A stretch of 64,000 nt of DNA from Adhaeribacter arboris (GTDB lineage: Bacteria > Bacteroidota > Bacteroidia > Cytophagales > Hymenobacteraceae): contig NZ_PYFT01000001.1 of the NCBI RefSeq assembly GCF_003023845.1, positions 992,001-1,056,000 on the forward strand. The letters are read 5' to 3'. The notes below the pieces were generated by a model. The model saw only the letters and a list, made by a program, of their open reading frames with translations, did not search any database and was not told where the DNA came from. A program made the translations under genes and the position numbers. This document shows, one piece after another, positions 17,442-26,517 of this stretch. Positions within the stretch are counted from its first letter, which is position 1; every line of letters begins with the position of its first letter.

Positions 17442-17564
17442 GTTTAGAAGTTGTCAGGTTCAAAAATTGGATAGTTTCAAGGGTAAGGATTACTTGTATA
17501 AAGCGGCAAATACTTGTTTACAATCCATAAACTTTTAAATGTTTACATCCTACAACTTCTAAAC
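17442..17564. repeat. 13-bp inverted repeat between convergent tyrA and Rieske genes
   Basis: GTTTAGAAGTTGT (17442-17454) and ACAACTTCTAAAC (17552-17564) are perfect reverse complements about 97 bases apart, starting directly after the tyrA stop codon and ending ten bases before the end of the Rieske gene. Spacing is too wide for an ordinary terminator. It belongs to the set of paired tracts described elsewhere in the window. Confidence 0.6.
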
Positions 17565-17574
17565 AACTTACCAT

Positions 17575-18006
17575 CTACTCAAAAATCCGGAGCATAGTGC
17601 CCGTTAAAGAAGTTTTATACTGCTTGAGTGCGGTTGCGGCTGGCCCGTTTACTACTTTACCATCTAAGGCAAATTTGGAACCGTGTACCGGGCAATAGAA
17701 CTGGTTATTCGGAGATTCAAAGGTTATTTGCCCTCCTTGGTGCGTACAAACGGAAGCAACAGCAATATAATTTCCCGCGCTCGTTTTGGCTACGATTACT
17801 TCGTTGGTAACCAAGTGACCACCATTCGTTTGCAGGGCAGCGTTGGCCGGAGCATTTAAGTCTAAAGTAAAATCTTTTTTGTTGGAGGTGCCCGGGTTAT
17901 TGGGAGAAGGGTCATCTTCTTTTTTAGAACAGCCACCCATGCAAGCCGCAAAAACTACCGAGGCGGCCCCCGAACCTAATAAAGCCAGAAATTCTTTTCT
18001 TTCCAT
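17575..18006 (-). CDS. Rieske [2Fe-2S] protein, exported, probably a lipoprotein
   Basis: The 143-residue protein carries both Rieske cluster-binding motifs: CTHQGG (Cys87, His89) and CPVHGS (Cys105, His108), followed by GKVVNGPA, typical of the small soluble arsenite-oxidase/ubiquinol type fold. The N-terminus MERKEFLALLGSGAASVVFA resembles a Tat-like or lipoprotein signal with candidate lipid cysteines Cys22 and Cys26, then a Ser/Pro/Asn linker to about residue 45. It would act as a periplasmic or membrane-tethered electron carrier. No oxidase partner gene is adjacent, so its redox partner is unknown. Confidence 0.88.
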   Translation of the reverse strand: MERKEFLALLGSGAASVVFAACMGGCSKKEDDPSPNNPGTSNKKDFTLDLNAPANAALQTNGGHLVTNEVIVAKTSAGNYIAVASVCTHQGGQITFESPNNQFYCPVHGSKFALDGKVVNGPAATALKQYKTSLTGTMLRIFE

Positions 18007-18434
18007 AACTGATTCATATATTTAAAAAAAGTAAATAGCGCTTCTGCTGAATATGATCTTTAGCCCGCCTTATTTTATTGGCTATAATGAATTTTGAGTA
18101 TATTGTTTAAACAGGCAATATTTTGGTACCAGCACGGAGAAAACTTAGGGATAGTTGCTTGTAGTTGAAATAATTCTTAGCCAGAATTATATTGGGTATA
18201 ATGCTACTTAGATAAGGTTATAATCCTAAAAATAGAGTAGTAACTGAATTATAAAATCCTCTTATCTGTTTCTATAATAGTGGCTTCTTGTTAAATAAAT
18301 CAGAAAAAATACCGTTACTAGCTTAGGCTTTTTTCCAGATACTTAAGCCAGGAAAGAGATAATCTAAATATTGTTACTTAGTTTTGAGTTATTTTAAAAA
18401 GTCTTTTATTTACCTGTATTCAGATTTAACTACC
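18007..18434. other. AT-rich intergenic region, no gene seen
   Basis: About 430 bases between the divergent Rieske gene and the small lipoprotein gene. No repeat or coding signal was recognised; promoters for both neighbours are expected here. An in-frame upstream start at 18384 would extend the small protein by 17 residues, but this gives no better signal peptide. Confidence 0.35.
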
Positions 18435-18659
18435 ATGTTCTTCCCCAACCGGCTGGGATTATTTCTTGTTGTTTGTTTTTTATTTTTTGGTTGCCGACCG
18501 GCTTGTCATATTGCTTCCTGCGATGTACGCAAAGTACACCACCACGGCGGTAAAATTTATCGGGGTCAGCCCATCTGGAAAAGACAAAACCCGCATATTG
18601 GCCAAGGAATACCCCGGAATATAAAGGAGAATCCCCAACACAAACGGAAGAAGCAATAA
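18435..18659 (+). CDS. Small lipoprotein of unknown function
   Basis: From ATG at 18435 the frame gives 74 residues: a short positive start, the hydrophobic stretch LGLFLVVCFLFFGC with a lipoprotein-type cysteine, then a basic, His/Cys-containing tail (ACHIASCDVRKVHHHGGKIY, later QNPHIGQ). Small Bacteroidota lipoproteins with a similar 'C-x-V-R-x-V-H...YRG...W-x-x-Q-N-P-H' pattern are known to me only as hypothetical proteins. The gene ends 80 bases before gyrA on the same strand. The Cys/His content could bind metal, but nothing proves it. A longer start at 18384 is possible. Confidence 0.6.
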   Translation: MFFPNRLGLFLVVCFLFFGCRPACHIASCDVRKVHHHGGKIYRGQPIWKRQNPHIGQGIPRNIKENPQHKRKKQ

Positions 18660-18739
18660 GAAAACTAGACAAAAACCTTAAATTTTCTGTAACTTGCCGG
18701 CCACGGTTTCTTACTAGAATACTACCATTTTAACGAAAA

Positions 18740-21277
18740 ATGACAGAAGGCGAAAGAATAATACCAATAAATATTGAAGATGAAATGCGGGGAGCCTACA
18801 TCGACTACTCCATGTCGGTAATTGTTTCCCGGGCTTTACCCGATGTACGCGATGGCTTGAAACCGGTACATCGCCGCGTGTTATACGGCATGTCGGAATT
18901 AGGGGTAACGTATAATAAAGCTTATAAAAAATCCGCCAGGATTGTTGGCGAAGTATTAGGTAAATACCACCCGCACGGCGATTCTTCGGTGTACGATACC
19001 ATGGTGCGGATGGCCCAGGATTGGTCCTTACGTTACCCTTTAGTAGATGGCCAAGGTAACTTTGGTTCCATCGACGGCGATTTCCCGGCAGCGATGCGGT
19101 ATACAGAAGCTCGGTTAAAGCGGATTGCGGACGAACTTCTGGGGGACTTAGATAAAAACACCGTAGATTTTATTCCTAATTTTGACGATTCTTTAAAGGA
19201 GCCGAGCGTGATGCCGGCCAAATTACCCAATTTACTGGTAAACGGTACTTCCGGCATTGCGGTGGGTATGGCTACTAACATGGCTCCGCACAATTTAAAC
19301 GAAGTAGTGAATGGCATTATCGCCTATATCGATAATCATGAAATTACTATTGCGGAGTTAATGCAGCACATTACCGCTCCCGATTTTCCTACGGGCGGTA
19401 CAATTTACGGTTATGAAGGTGTTCGGGCCGCTTATGAAACCGGAAGAGGGCGCGTAATAGTACGGGCGAAAGCTACCTTCGAAACCACTCCCTCCGGGAA
19501 AGAACAAATTGTGGTTTCAGAGATTCCTTACATGGTAAATAAAGCGGCTATGATTGAAAAAACGGCCGCTTTAATTAACGAAAAGAAAATAGAAGGTATT
19601 TCGGACTTGCGCGATGAATCGGACCGCGATGGCTTACGCGTGGTTTACGACCTGAAACGCGATGCCATGCCCAATGTAGTTCTGAATAACCTCTATAAAT
19701 ACACGCAATTACAGTCTTCCTTTGGCGTAAATAATGTGGCTCTCGTTAACGGGCGTCCTCTAACGCTTAATCTGAAAGAATTAATTCGCTATTTTGTGGA
19801 ACACCGCCACGAAGTAGTCATTCGCCGGACAGAGTTTGAATTAGGGGAAGCCAGAAAGCGGGCCCATATTCTGGAAGGCTTGCTTATTGCGCTCGACCAT
19901 CTGGATGAGGTAATTAATTTGATTCGTTCGTCGCGCGACCCGGACGTGGCTCGCGTTGGTTTGATGGAACGTTTCCAATTATCTGAAATCCAAGCAAGAG
20001 CTATTCTGGATATGCGGTTGCAGCGATTAACCGGTCTGGAACGAGATAGACTTACGAAAGAGTACGAAGAAATTAAGCAGTTAATTACCCGTTTAGAAGA
20101 AATTCTGGCCAGCGAAGAACTGCGCATGCAAATAATCAAAGACGAATTAACTGAAATTCGGGATCGGTACGGAGATCCGCGCCGCACCAACGTGGAAATG
20201 TCATCGAGCGATTTCTCGATGGAAGATATGATTCCGGATGAGAGCATGGTAATTACCATTTCACACGAAGGTTACATTAAACGGACGGCTTTAACCGAAT
20301 ACCGTAGCCAGAGTCGGGGAGGAGTAGGTTCCCGGGGAGTAGCTGCTTCCAAGCAAGATGATTTTACGGAGCATTTATTTATTGCCAATACCCATAATTA
20401 TATGTTGCTTTTCACCGAATCCGGTAAGGTATTCTGGTTGAAAGTTTATGAAATTCCGGAAGGTAGTAAAACTGCCAAAGGTCGTGCTATTCAAAACCTG
20501 ATTAATATTGAAAAAGAAGATAAGGTACGCGCCGTAATTAACGTGCACGATTTAAAAAATCCGGATTATATACTCAACAATTTCCTGATTTTCTGTACGG
20601 AGCAAGGTACCATTAAAAAAACTCCTTTGGAAGCTTATTCCCGTCCTCGTTTAAACGGAATAAATGCGATTACCATTAACGAAGGCGACCGTTTATTAGA
20701 TGTACGCTTAACCAATGGTTCTAACGATATTGTGCTGGCGCTTAAATCTGGTCGGGCGGTACGCTTTAACGAAGATAAAGTTCGTTCCATGGGCCGGAAT
20801 GCGGCCGGAGTAAGAGGAGTAACCTTAGCCAACGAAGCAGACAAAGTAGTAGGAATGGTTTGTTTGAGCGATCCGAATATGAACTTGCTGGTAGTTTCGG
20901 AGAAAGGCTTTGGCAAACGCTCACCGCTGGAAGAATACCGGATTACCAACCGGGGTGGAAAAGGCGTTAAAACCCTGAATATTACCCCCAAAACCGGCCA
21001 ATTAGTAGCAATTCACGGCGTAACCGACACCGATGATTTAATGATTATTAATCGCTCCGGTATTACCATCCGTTTGCGAGTAAGCGACTTGCGGGTTATT
21101 GGTCGGGCTACGCAAGGAGTTCGTTTAATTAAAATCAACGAAGGCGATGAAATTTCGTCGGTAGCCAAAATTGAATACGAAGATAAAACCGAAATCGTCT
21201 TAAATCAGTCGGAATTACCCGCCGATGAATCTCTCAACCCCGATCTGACGGATCCGGACTTAATCAACGAAAACTAA
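18740..21277 (+). CDS. gyrA: DNA gyrase subunit A
   Basis: Cleaves and rejoins DNA in the A2B2 gyrase that introduces negative supercoils. The 845-residue protein has the winged-helix/tower start ([23 protein letters not shown]), catalytic Tyr121 in AMRYTEARL, and the quinolone-resistance region [15 protein letters not shown] with Ser and Asp at the usual sensitive positions. The C-terminal six-bladed DNA-wrapping domain runs from about residue 500; the GyrA box is present in a variant form, [10 protein letters not shown], rather than QRRGGKG. The end is acidic ([16 protein letters not shown]), as is common. Followed 41 bases later by a TPR protein, a pairing frequent in Cytophagales. Confidence 0.97.
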   Translation: MTEGERIIPINIEDEMRGAYIDYSMSVIVSRALPDVRDGLKPVHRRVLYGMSELGVTYNKAYKKSARIVGEVLGKYHPHGDSSVYDTMVRMAQDWSLRYPLVDGQGNFGSIDGDFPAAMRYTEARLKRIADELLGDLDKNTVDFIPNFDDSLKEPSVMPAKLPNLLVNGTSGIAVGMATNMAPHNLNEVVNGIIAYIDNHEITIAELMQHITAPDFPTGGTIYGYEGVRAAYETGRGRVIVRAKATFETTPSGKEQIVVSEIPYMVNKAAMIEKTAALINEKKIEGISDLRDESDRDGLRVVYDLKRDAMPNVVLNNLYKYTQLQSSFGVNNVALVNGRPLTLNLKELIRYFVEHRHEVVIRRTEFELGEARKRAHILEGLLIALDHLDEVINLIRSSRDPDVARVGLMERFQLSEIQARAILDMRLQRLTGLERDRLTKEYEEIKQLITRLEEILASEELRMQIIKDELTEIRDRYGDPRRTNVEMSSSDFSMEDMIPDESMVITISHEGYIKRTALTEYRSQSRGGVGSRGVAASKQDDFTEHLFIANTHNYMLLFTESGKVFWLKVYEIPEGSKTAKGRAIQNLINIEKEDKVRAVINVHDLKNPDYILNNFLIFCTEQGTIKKTPLEAYSRPRLNGINAITINEGDRLLDVRLTNGSNDIVLALKSGRAVRFNEDKVRSMGRNAAGVRGVTLANEADKVVGMVCLSDPNMNLLVVSEKGFGKRSPLEEYRITNRGGKGVKTLNITPKTGQLVAIHGVTDTDDLMIINRSGITIRLRVSDLRVIGRATQGVRLIKINEGDEISSVAKIEYEDKTEIVLNQSELPADESLNPDLTDPDLINEN

Positions 21278-21318
21278 TTAATAAACCCTAACTTAAACTA
21301 AAAGAGTAATTTATTTGT

Positions 21319-22455
21319 ATGAAAAAACTTTTGTTAACTACCGTTGCCCTGGTGAGTATGCAGTTGGCAATGGCCCAAAAATCTGAAGTTACTAATGCGA
21401 TTCTGTCTTTGAAAAACGGGACCTTAGATAAAGCTAAAACTTCGATTGATAAAGCTGTTGTGCACGAGAAAACAGCGAACGACCCCAAAGCCTGGTTTAC
21501 CAAAGGAGAAGTTTACGCCGCTTATATTGATAATCCTATTTTTGGCAAACAAGTACCTAATGCCGTAGAAGAAGCGTATCAGGCTTATGACAAAGCCATT
21601 GCTCTAGATAAAGACGGGGAGTGGGGCAAGCAGGCAGCAGCTAAAAAAGATAATTTATACGCCGGAGCTTTTAACAATGCGGTAAACGCCTATAACGATA
21701 AACGTTACGACGAAGCTATAAAAGCGTATACCATGGCGCAGAATATTCGTCCGCAAGATACCACGGCGTATGTTTATGCAGCCTACGCAGCAGAAGCTAA
21801 GCAAGATTTCCCGTTAGCCAAAGAAAATTACAAGAAGTTACTGGCCATGAACCACAAAACGCCGATGGTTTATAACCGCTTGATTTACTTTGCCAAAGAA
21901 GTAGATAAAAACGAGACGGAAACGGCCGCCTTATTGGCAGATGCGGTAAAGCAATTCCCTAATAATAAAGATTTTATGTTGGAAGAGCTAAATACTTACA
22001 TTAAGGCGGGTAAAGGCAAAGAAGCTATTTCCAAAGTAGAAAATGCGGTTAAAGTAGATCCCACTAATGCTAATTTATATAACGTATTAGGTTCTCTTTA
22101 CGATCAAACCGGTGAAAAAGAAAAAGCCCGCCAGAGTTATGAATCGGCTCTTAAAATTGATCCGGCTAACTTCGACGCTAACTTTAACATGGGCGTTTAC
22201 TATTACAACAAAGGAGCCGATACCAACAACAAATTAAGTAAGTTGAGCGCCGCTAATCAGCAGAAATCCGGAGCTAAATATGCGGCCGATAGCAAGCAAA
22301 GCTTTAATGCGGCTATTCCTTACTTCGAAGCCGCGCATAAAGCGAATCCGAATGACGCCAGCACGATGGAAACCTTAGCGAAAGTGTATATTCAAACTGG
22401 TCGGACGAAAGATGCCGAAGCCATGAATAAGAAAATGGACGCGGCTAAAAAATAA
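21319..22455 (+). CDS. Exported TPR-repeat protein
   Basis: A 378-residue protein with a clear signal peptide (MKKLLLTTVALVSMQLAMAQ, cleavage after AMA). The mature part holds several tetratricopeptide repeats, for example YDEAIKAYTMAQNIRPQDTTAYV, PTNANLYNVLGSLYDQTGEKEKARQSY split over residues about 130-290, and a last pair at about 330-378. Likely a periplasmic scaffold with no enzymatic signature. It is co-directional with gyrA with a gap of 41 bases and no terminator between, and is followed by a strong terminator, so the two are probably one transcript. Confidence 0.85.
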   Translation: MKKLLLTTVALVSMQLAMAQKSEVTNAILSLKNGTLDKAKTSIDKAVVHEKTANDPKAWFTKGEVYAAYIDNPIFGKQVPNAVEEAYQAYDKAIALDKDGEWGKQAAAKKDNLYAGAFNNAVNAYNDKRYDEAIKAYTMAQNIRPQDTTAYVYAAYAAEAKQDFPLAKENYKKLLAMNHKTPMVYNRLIYFAKEVDKNETETAALLADAVKQFPNNKDFMLEELNTYIKAGKGKEAISKVENAVKVDPTNANLYNVLGSLYDQTGEKEKARQSYESALKIDPANFDANFNMGVYYYNKGADTNNKLSKLSAANQQKSGAKYAADSKQSFNAAIPYFEAAHKANPNDASTMETLAKVYIQTGRTKDAEAMNKKMDAAKK

Positions 22456-22474
22456 TTAAGTATTTAAATCTTTA

Positions 22475-22505
22475 AAAAGGGAGGCTATAACAGCTTCCCT
22501 TTTTT
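22475..22505 (+). terminator. Intrinsic terminator after gyrA-TPR
   Basis: GGGAGGCT (22479-22486), loop ATAAC, AGCTTCCC (22492-22499) with one G-T pair, preceded by A and followed by six T. It starts 23 bases after the TPR gene. Confidence 0.85.
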
Positions 22506-22829
22506 ATTTCCTTTCAGCTAAAAATTTTTAAATTATGCTCAAATTATTCTTTCAACTATCTAGATTTTAAAACCTACGAGCGCTAATACCTTGCTTGCAA
22601 TGGTAATAATCCATATCAACTATTTTACTTAAGTGCTTGGTAAAATTACTTATGTTATTAAAGCTTAATAGTACGTTAGTTCTTATACTTTAATTACAAA
22701 CTTCATGTAAGTCCTTGTATGAGTAAAAAAATCTTTCTTGTTTTTACCTTTTACTTCGTTGCAAACAAAGTAACTTTAAACTGGAGCACTTTTAAAATCT
22801 TTAAATAAACAATCAATCTAAGGTAAACT
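22506..22829. other. AT-rich intergenic region upstream of M13 peptidase
   Basis: No gene or repeat seen. TAACTTTA near 22769 is one base from the TAnnTTTG box and could be the peptidase promoter, but no matching upstream TTTG was found at the right distance. Confidence 0.35.
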
Positions 22830-24875
22830 ATGATAAAACGCACCACTAACTATTTCGGGATTGCCATTATAACCCTTGCCACTCTTGTTAATACGAGCTG
22901 TAATAAGTCCGGGAAAAAAGAGCAGCCGTTAAGCTCCGGTATTATCCGGGAAAATATGGATACAACGGTGGCTCCTGGTAATAATTTCACGGCCTATGTA
23001 AATGGGGCTTGGCTGAAGAAAACCATGATTCCGGCAGATAAAGCTTCGTATGGCGTTGGTCAGATGTTAAACGATAAAGCGCAGGAAGATGTAAAAGCCA
23101 TCATTGAAGGCGCCGCCGCGGGTAAATTCGCGGAGGGCACGGAAGAGCAAAAAATTGGTGATTTCTACGAAGCTTATCTAAATTGGAAAACGCGGGATTC
23201 TGTAGGCTTAAAACCTTTAAACGAGGAATTCAAGAAAATTGAGTCGATTAGCAATTACCAAGATTTAGCTAAGTATTTTGCCTACGCGAATAAATATGGT
23301 AATACGGTGCCCTTCAGCATTAACGTTACCGAAGATTTTAAAAACCCAAAGCAATACATGCTTCTTACCTGGCAAAACGGGATAGGCTTGCCGGAACGCG
23401 AATATTACTTTTTAACGGATGCCAAATCAAAAGACATTCGCAATAAATACGTAGCACACATCGAAAAAATGCTACAGCTCGCTGGCATTCCGAACGGTAA
23501 AGAAAAAGCCGCGCAGATAATGGTCCTGGAAACACGGATGGCTGCTCAGCACATGAAGAAAGAAGATACCCGCAACACTCCGGCACTTTACAATAAATTT
23601 GCGGTAGATAAGCTAAACACCTTAATGCCGGATTTTGATTGGAAAACGTTGCTGCAAGAGGCGGGCATTAAGCAAGACAGTATTGTAGTGGCGCAGGTAG
23701 CCTATACGAAAGCTTTAAATGATATTATTAAATCGACCCCACTGGATACCTGGAAAACGTATTTGCAATGGAGTTTGATTAATAGCTCAGCTAGTTACTT
23801 AACTTCTAAACTGGATGCGCAAAATTTTGAATTTTATAATAAAACACTTTATGGTACCGAAAAGCAACGACCGCAATGGCGCCGGGCGGTAGATGTGGTA
23901 AACGGTAGCCTAGGTGAAATGGTAGGTAAAGTGTACGTTAAGAAACATTTCCCGCCGGAAGCCAAAGAACGCATGCTGGCACTCGTGAATAACTTACTAA
24001 AAGCCTACGAATCGAGTATAAAAGAGCTGGATTGGATGAGCGAAGAAACCAAAAAACAAGCCTTAGATAAATTAAGTAAATTTACTCCGAAGATTGGCTA
24101 CCCCGATAAATGGCGGGATTATTCTACCTTAAAAGTAGTGAAACACGATTTGTACGGCAATATGATGCGGGCAACGGAGTTTGAATACAAGCGTAACGTA
24201 AATAAGTTGGGCAAACCAGTAGATCGGGGGGAGTGGGGCATGACCCCGCAAACGGTAAATGCTTATTATAATCCGCCACTAAACGAAATTGTTTTTCCGG
24301 CGGCTATTTTGCAACCACCCTTTTTTGATAGGAACGCGGAAGATGCCGTTAATTACGGCGGAATAGGTGCGGTTATCGGTCATGAAATTGGTCATGGTTT
24401 CGACGATGAAGGCAGTACTTTTGACGGAAACGGCGTTATGCGCAACTGGTGGACCGAAAAAGACCAGCAGGAGTTCAAGAAACGAACCAGCGCTCTGGTA
24501 GCCCAGTACAACGATTTTAAAGTTTTTAAAGATTTAAATGTAAACGGTACCTTTACGCTCGGCGAAAACATTGGCGATTTAGGTGGTTTAAGTATTGCTC
24601 TAAAAGCTTACAACACTAGTTTAAATGGCCAGCCGGCACCGGTATTAGATGGTTATACCGGCAATCAACGCGTATTCATTGGCTGGGCGCAAGGCTGGTT
24701 AAACAAAGCCCGGGAAGAAGCCCTCCGAAATCAAGTAACCACTGATCCGCACTCGCCGGCGAAATTCCGGGTAAATGGGGTAGTCCGGAATATTCCGGAA
24801 TTTTATACCGCTTTTAACGTTAAACCAACCGATTCTTTGTATTTAGCGCCGGATAAAAGAGTAAAAATCTGGTGA
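22830..24875 (+). CDS. M13 (neprilysin-like) zinc metallopeptidase lipoprotein
   Basis: A 681-residue peptidase acting outside the cytoplasm. The signal ends in TLVNTSC, with Cys24 as probable lipid anchor. The catalytic zinc motif HEIGH is at 518-522 followed by GFDDEGSTFDGNG; the third ligand Glu lies in GENIGDLGG, and the M13-specific NAYYNPPLNEIVFPAAILQP stretch precedes the zinc site. The C-terminal RVNGVVRNIPEFYTAF and final residues KIW are typical of the family end. Length is normal. It stands between two terminators and so is likely a single-gene transcript. Substrates are probably short periplasmic or surface peptides. Confidence 0.93.
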   Translation: MIKRTTNYFGIAIITLATLVNTSCNKSGKKEQPLSSGIIRENMDTTVAPGNNFTAYVNGAWLKKTMIPADKASYGVGQMLNDKAQEDVKAIIEGAAAGKFAEGTEEQKIGDFYEAYLNWKTRDSVGLKPLNEEFKKIESISNYQDLAKYFAYANKYGNTVPFSINVTEDFKNPKQYMLLTWQNGIGLPEREYYFLTDAKSKDIRNKYVAHIEKMLQLAGIPNGKEKAAQIMVLETRMAAQHMKKEDTRNTPALYNKFAVDKLNTLMPDFDWKTLLQEAGIKQDSIVVAQVAYTKALNDIIKSTPLDTWKTYLQWSLINSSASYLTSKLDAQNFEFYNKTLYGTEKQRPQWRRAVDVVNGSLGEMVGKVYVKKHFPPEAKERMLALVNNLLKAYESSIKELDWMSEETKKQALDKLSKFTPKIGYPDKWRDYSTLKVVKHDLYGNMMRATEFEYKRNVNKLGKPVDRGEWGMTPQTVNAYYNPPLNEIVFPAAILQPPFFDRNAEDAVNYGGIGAVIGHEIGHGFDDEGSTFDGNGVMRNWWTEKDQQEFKKRTSALVAQYNDFKVFKDLNVNGTFTLGENIGDLGGLSIALKAYNTSLNGQPAPVLDGYTGNQRVFIGWAQGWLNKAREEALRNQVTTDPHSPAKFRVNGVVRNIPEFYTAFNVKPTDSLYLAPDKRVKIW

Positions 24876-24899
24876 TGATCTTATTTTGTCATTAATTAC

Positions 24900-24935
24900 A
24901 AAAAGACCTGTTTATTCGTTTGAACAGGTCTTTTT
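24900..24935 (+). terminator. Intrinsic terminator after M13 peptidase
   Basis: AAAAAGACCTGTT and AACAGGTCTTTTT form a 13-bp stem around a loop of about ten bases, ending in a T-run, 24 bases after the stop codon. The A-run on the other side makes it able to work in both directions. Confidence 0.88.
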
Positions 24936-25124
24936 AATTTTATCAACTTTATTCTTCCTCTATAATAAATCTTCTTTCCTATTCTTCTAACTACTAGTTT
25001 TTAATTAACGGTAAAACTATAAGCTTAGCAGTGTTTATTAATTCTATTAATTTTTTGTAAATTATCCTTTATGTTTTGCTTTTTTTCTAAATTAAAACTG
25101 TAAAATAGCCAATTAGTTAATCCA

Positions 25125-26507
25125 ATGTTAGAAAACCTAGTTCAGTTTCTTGGTCGCTTACACCCTTTAATAGTGCATTTGCCCATTGGCATTCTTATGC
25201 TGGCCATTGCTTTGCAATGGTTAGTTGTTTTTCCTAAGTACGCCCGGTTCCGGGACTTATTGCCTTTGTTATGGTTTGCGGGTTTTATTTCGGCGGTAAT
25301 GGCCTGCCTTGCCGGCTTTTTACTTAAACAAGACGGCGGGTACGACGAAGAAGCAGTAGATTTACACCAATTTCTAGGTATTGCTTTGACGCTAATAACC
25401 GGCTTTGTTTTCTTAATACAGAGTCAGCGTTTTCCGCAAAAATTGCTCTTACCTGGTGTTTTACTGGCTACTTTCTTTCTTATTGGTACCGGCCATTACG
25501 GCGGCAATTTAACGCACGGCGAAGATTACTTATCCCAGCCTTTATCCGCTTTAATGGGCCAAACGCCCGTTAAAAAAGTGCGAAAACCCATCACTAACTT
25601 AAATGAAGCCATTGTTTACGCCGATTTGGTGGAGCCTGTTCTCGAACAAAAATGCTATCAATGTCACAGTTCTAAAAAACAAAAAGGTGATTTAAGGCTC
25701 GACTCGCCGGAATCTTTATTGAAAGGCGGCGAGCACGGTAAAATTATCACGGTCGGTAAAGCCGATGAAAGTGATTTGTACAAACGTCTCATTTTACCCG
25801 CAGAAGACGACGACCGCATGCCCCCGAAAGGAAAACCGCAACTTACCGAATCCGAAATTCAGCTTATTCATTGGTGGTTAGACCAGGGAAGGGGTGATTT
25901 TACCAAAAAAGTGGCCGAGGTTCCCCAAGACGATAAAGTGAAAATACTATTATCCAGTATAACCAAAGGTGCTCCTTCGGAAAATGCATCCACTGAACCT
26001 TCTGAAATTCCTACGGCTAAAGTCAAACTTCCGGATGCTTCGGTTCTTCAAAAGATTAAAGAATTAGGAGTAGTGGTAAGTCCTCTTACCCGGGACAATA
26101 GTTACATAGCCCTTAATATGGTAAATGCTCCTAATTTCTCGGATGCAGATTTATTTTTACTGGCAAAAATCAGCGAAAATATTATCTGGTTAGATATGTC
26201 GGAAACTACCATAACCAATAAAGGTTTAGTGCACTTAAAAAAATTCAATAATCTTACTCGTTTAAGCCTTGATCAAACAGGTGTATCGGATGTTGGTTTG
26301 GCATCTATACAAACTTTACCCAAATTAAAATATTTAAACCTTTATGGCACCAAAGTTTCAGATCAGGGGTTAAAACTATTAGCCAATTGTAAGAGCTTGA
26401 AATCTATTTACTTATGGCAAACTAAGGTAACACCGCAAGGGGTAGCCGCCTTGCAGAAGCAAGTAGGCAAACAAGTTGAAATTAATTTCGGTATTGATAC
26501 TTTATAA
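25125..26507 (+). CDS. Membrane protein with DUF2231, cytochrome-like CxxCH and leucine-rich repeats
   Basis: This 460-residue protein begins with a membrane region of about four helices (FLGRLHPLIVHLPIGILMLA, residues 8-27, then to about 140), which is the DUF2231 type found ahead of planctomycete-style cytochrome domains. A single haem-type motif CYQCH (177-181) with KKQKGDLRLDSPESLLKGG follows, the PSCyt1-like form. Residues about 310-455 contain LRR-like repeats (LVHLKKFNNLTRLSLDQTGV, LPKLKYLNLYGTKVSDQGL). The domain order matches a known but functionally undefined family. It is first of a three-gene rightward set with the next genes 10 and 11 bases apart. Probably linked to the inner membrane with periplasmic domains. 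Confidence 0.82.
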   Translation: MLENLVQFLGRLHPLIVHLPIGILMLAIALQWLVVFPKYARFRDLLPLLWFAGFISAVMACLAGFLLKQDGGYDEEAVDLHQFLGIALTLITGFVFLIQSQRFPQKLLLPGVLLATFFLIGTGHYGGNLTHGEDYLSQPLSALMGQTPVKKVRKPITNLNEAIVYADLVEPVLEQKCYQCHSSKKQKGDLRLDSPESLLKGGEHGKIITVGKADESDLYKRLILPAEDDDRMPPKGKPQLTESEIQLIHWWLDQGRGDFTKKVAEVPQDDKVKILLSSITKGAPSENASTEPSEIPTAKVKLPDASVLQKIKELGVVVSPLTRDNSYIALNMVNAPNFSDADLFLLAKISENIIWLDMSETTITNKGLVHLKKFNNLTRLSLDQTGVSDVGLASIQTLPKLKYLNLYGTKVSDQGLKLLANCKSLKSIYLWQTKVTPQGVAALQKQVGKQVEINFGIDTL

Positions 26508-26517
26508 CCTTCTGACC

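Noticed and set aside
26476-26517. TTG start giving a 14-residue extension of the DUF1549/DUF1553 protein.
   Set aside because: It overlaps the previous gene and puts extra residues before a normal lipoprotein signal; ATG at 26518 is better.
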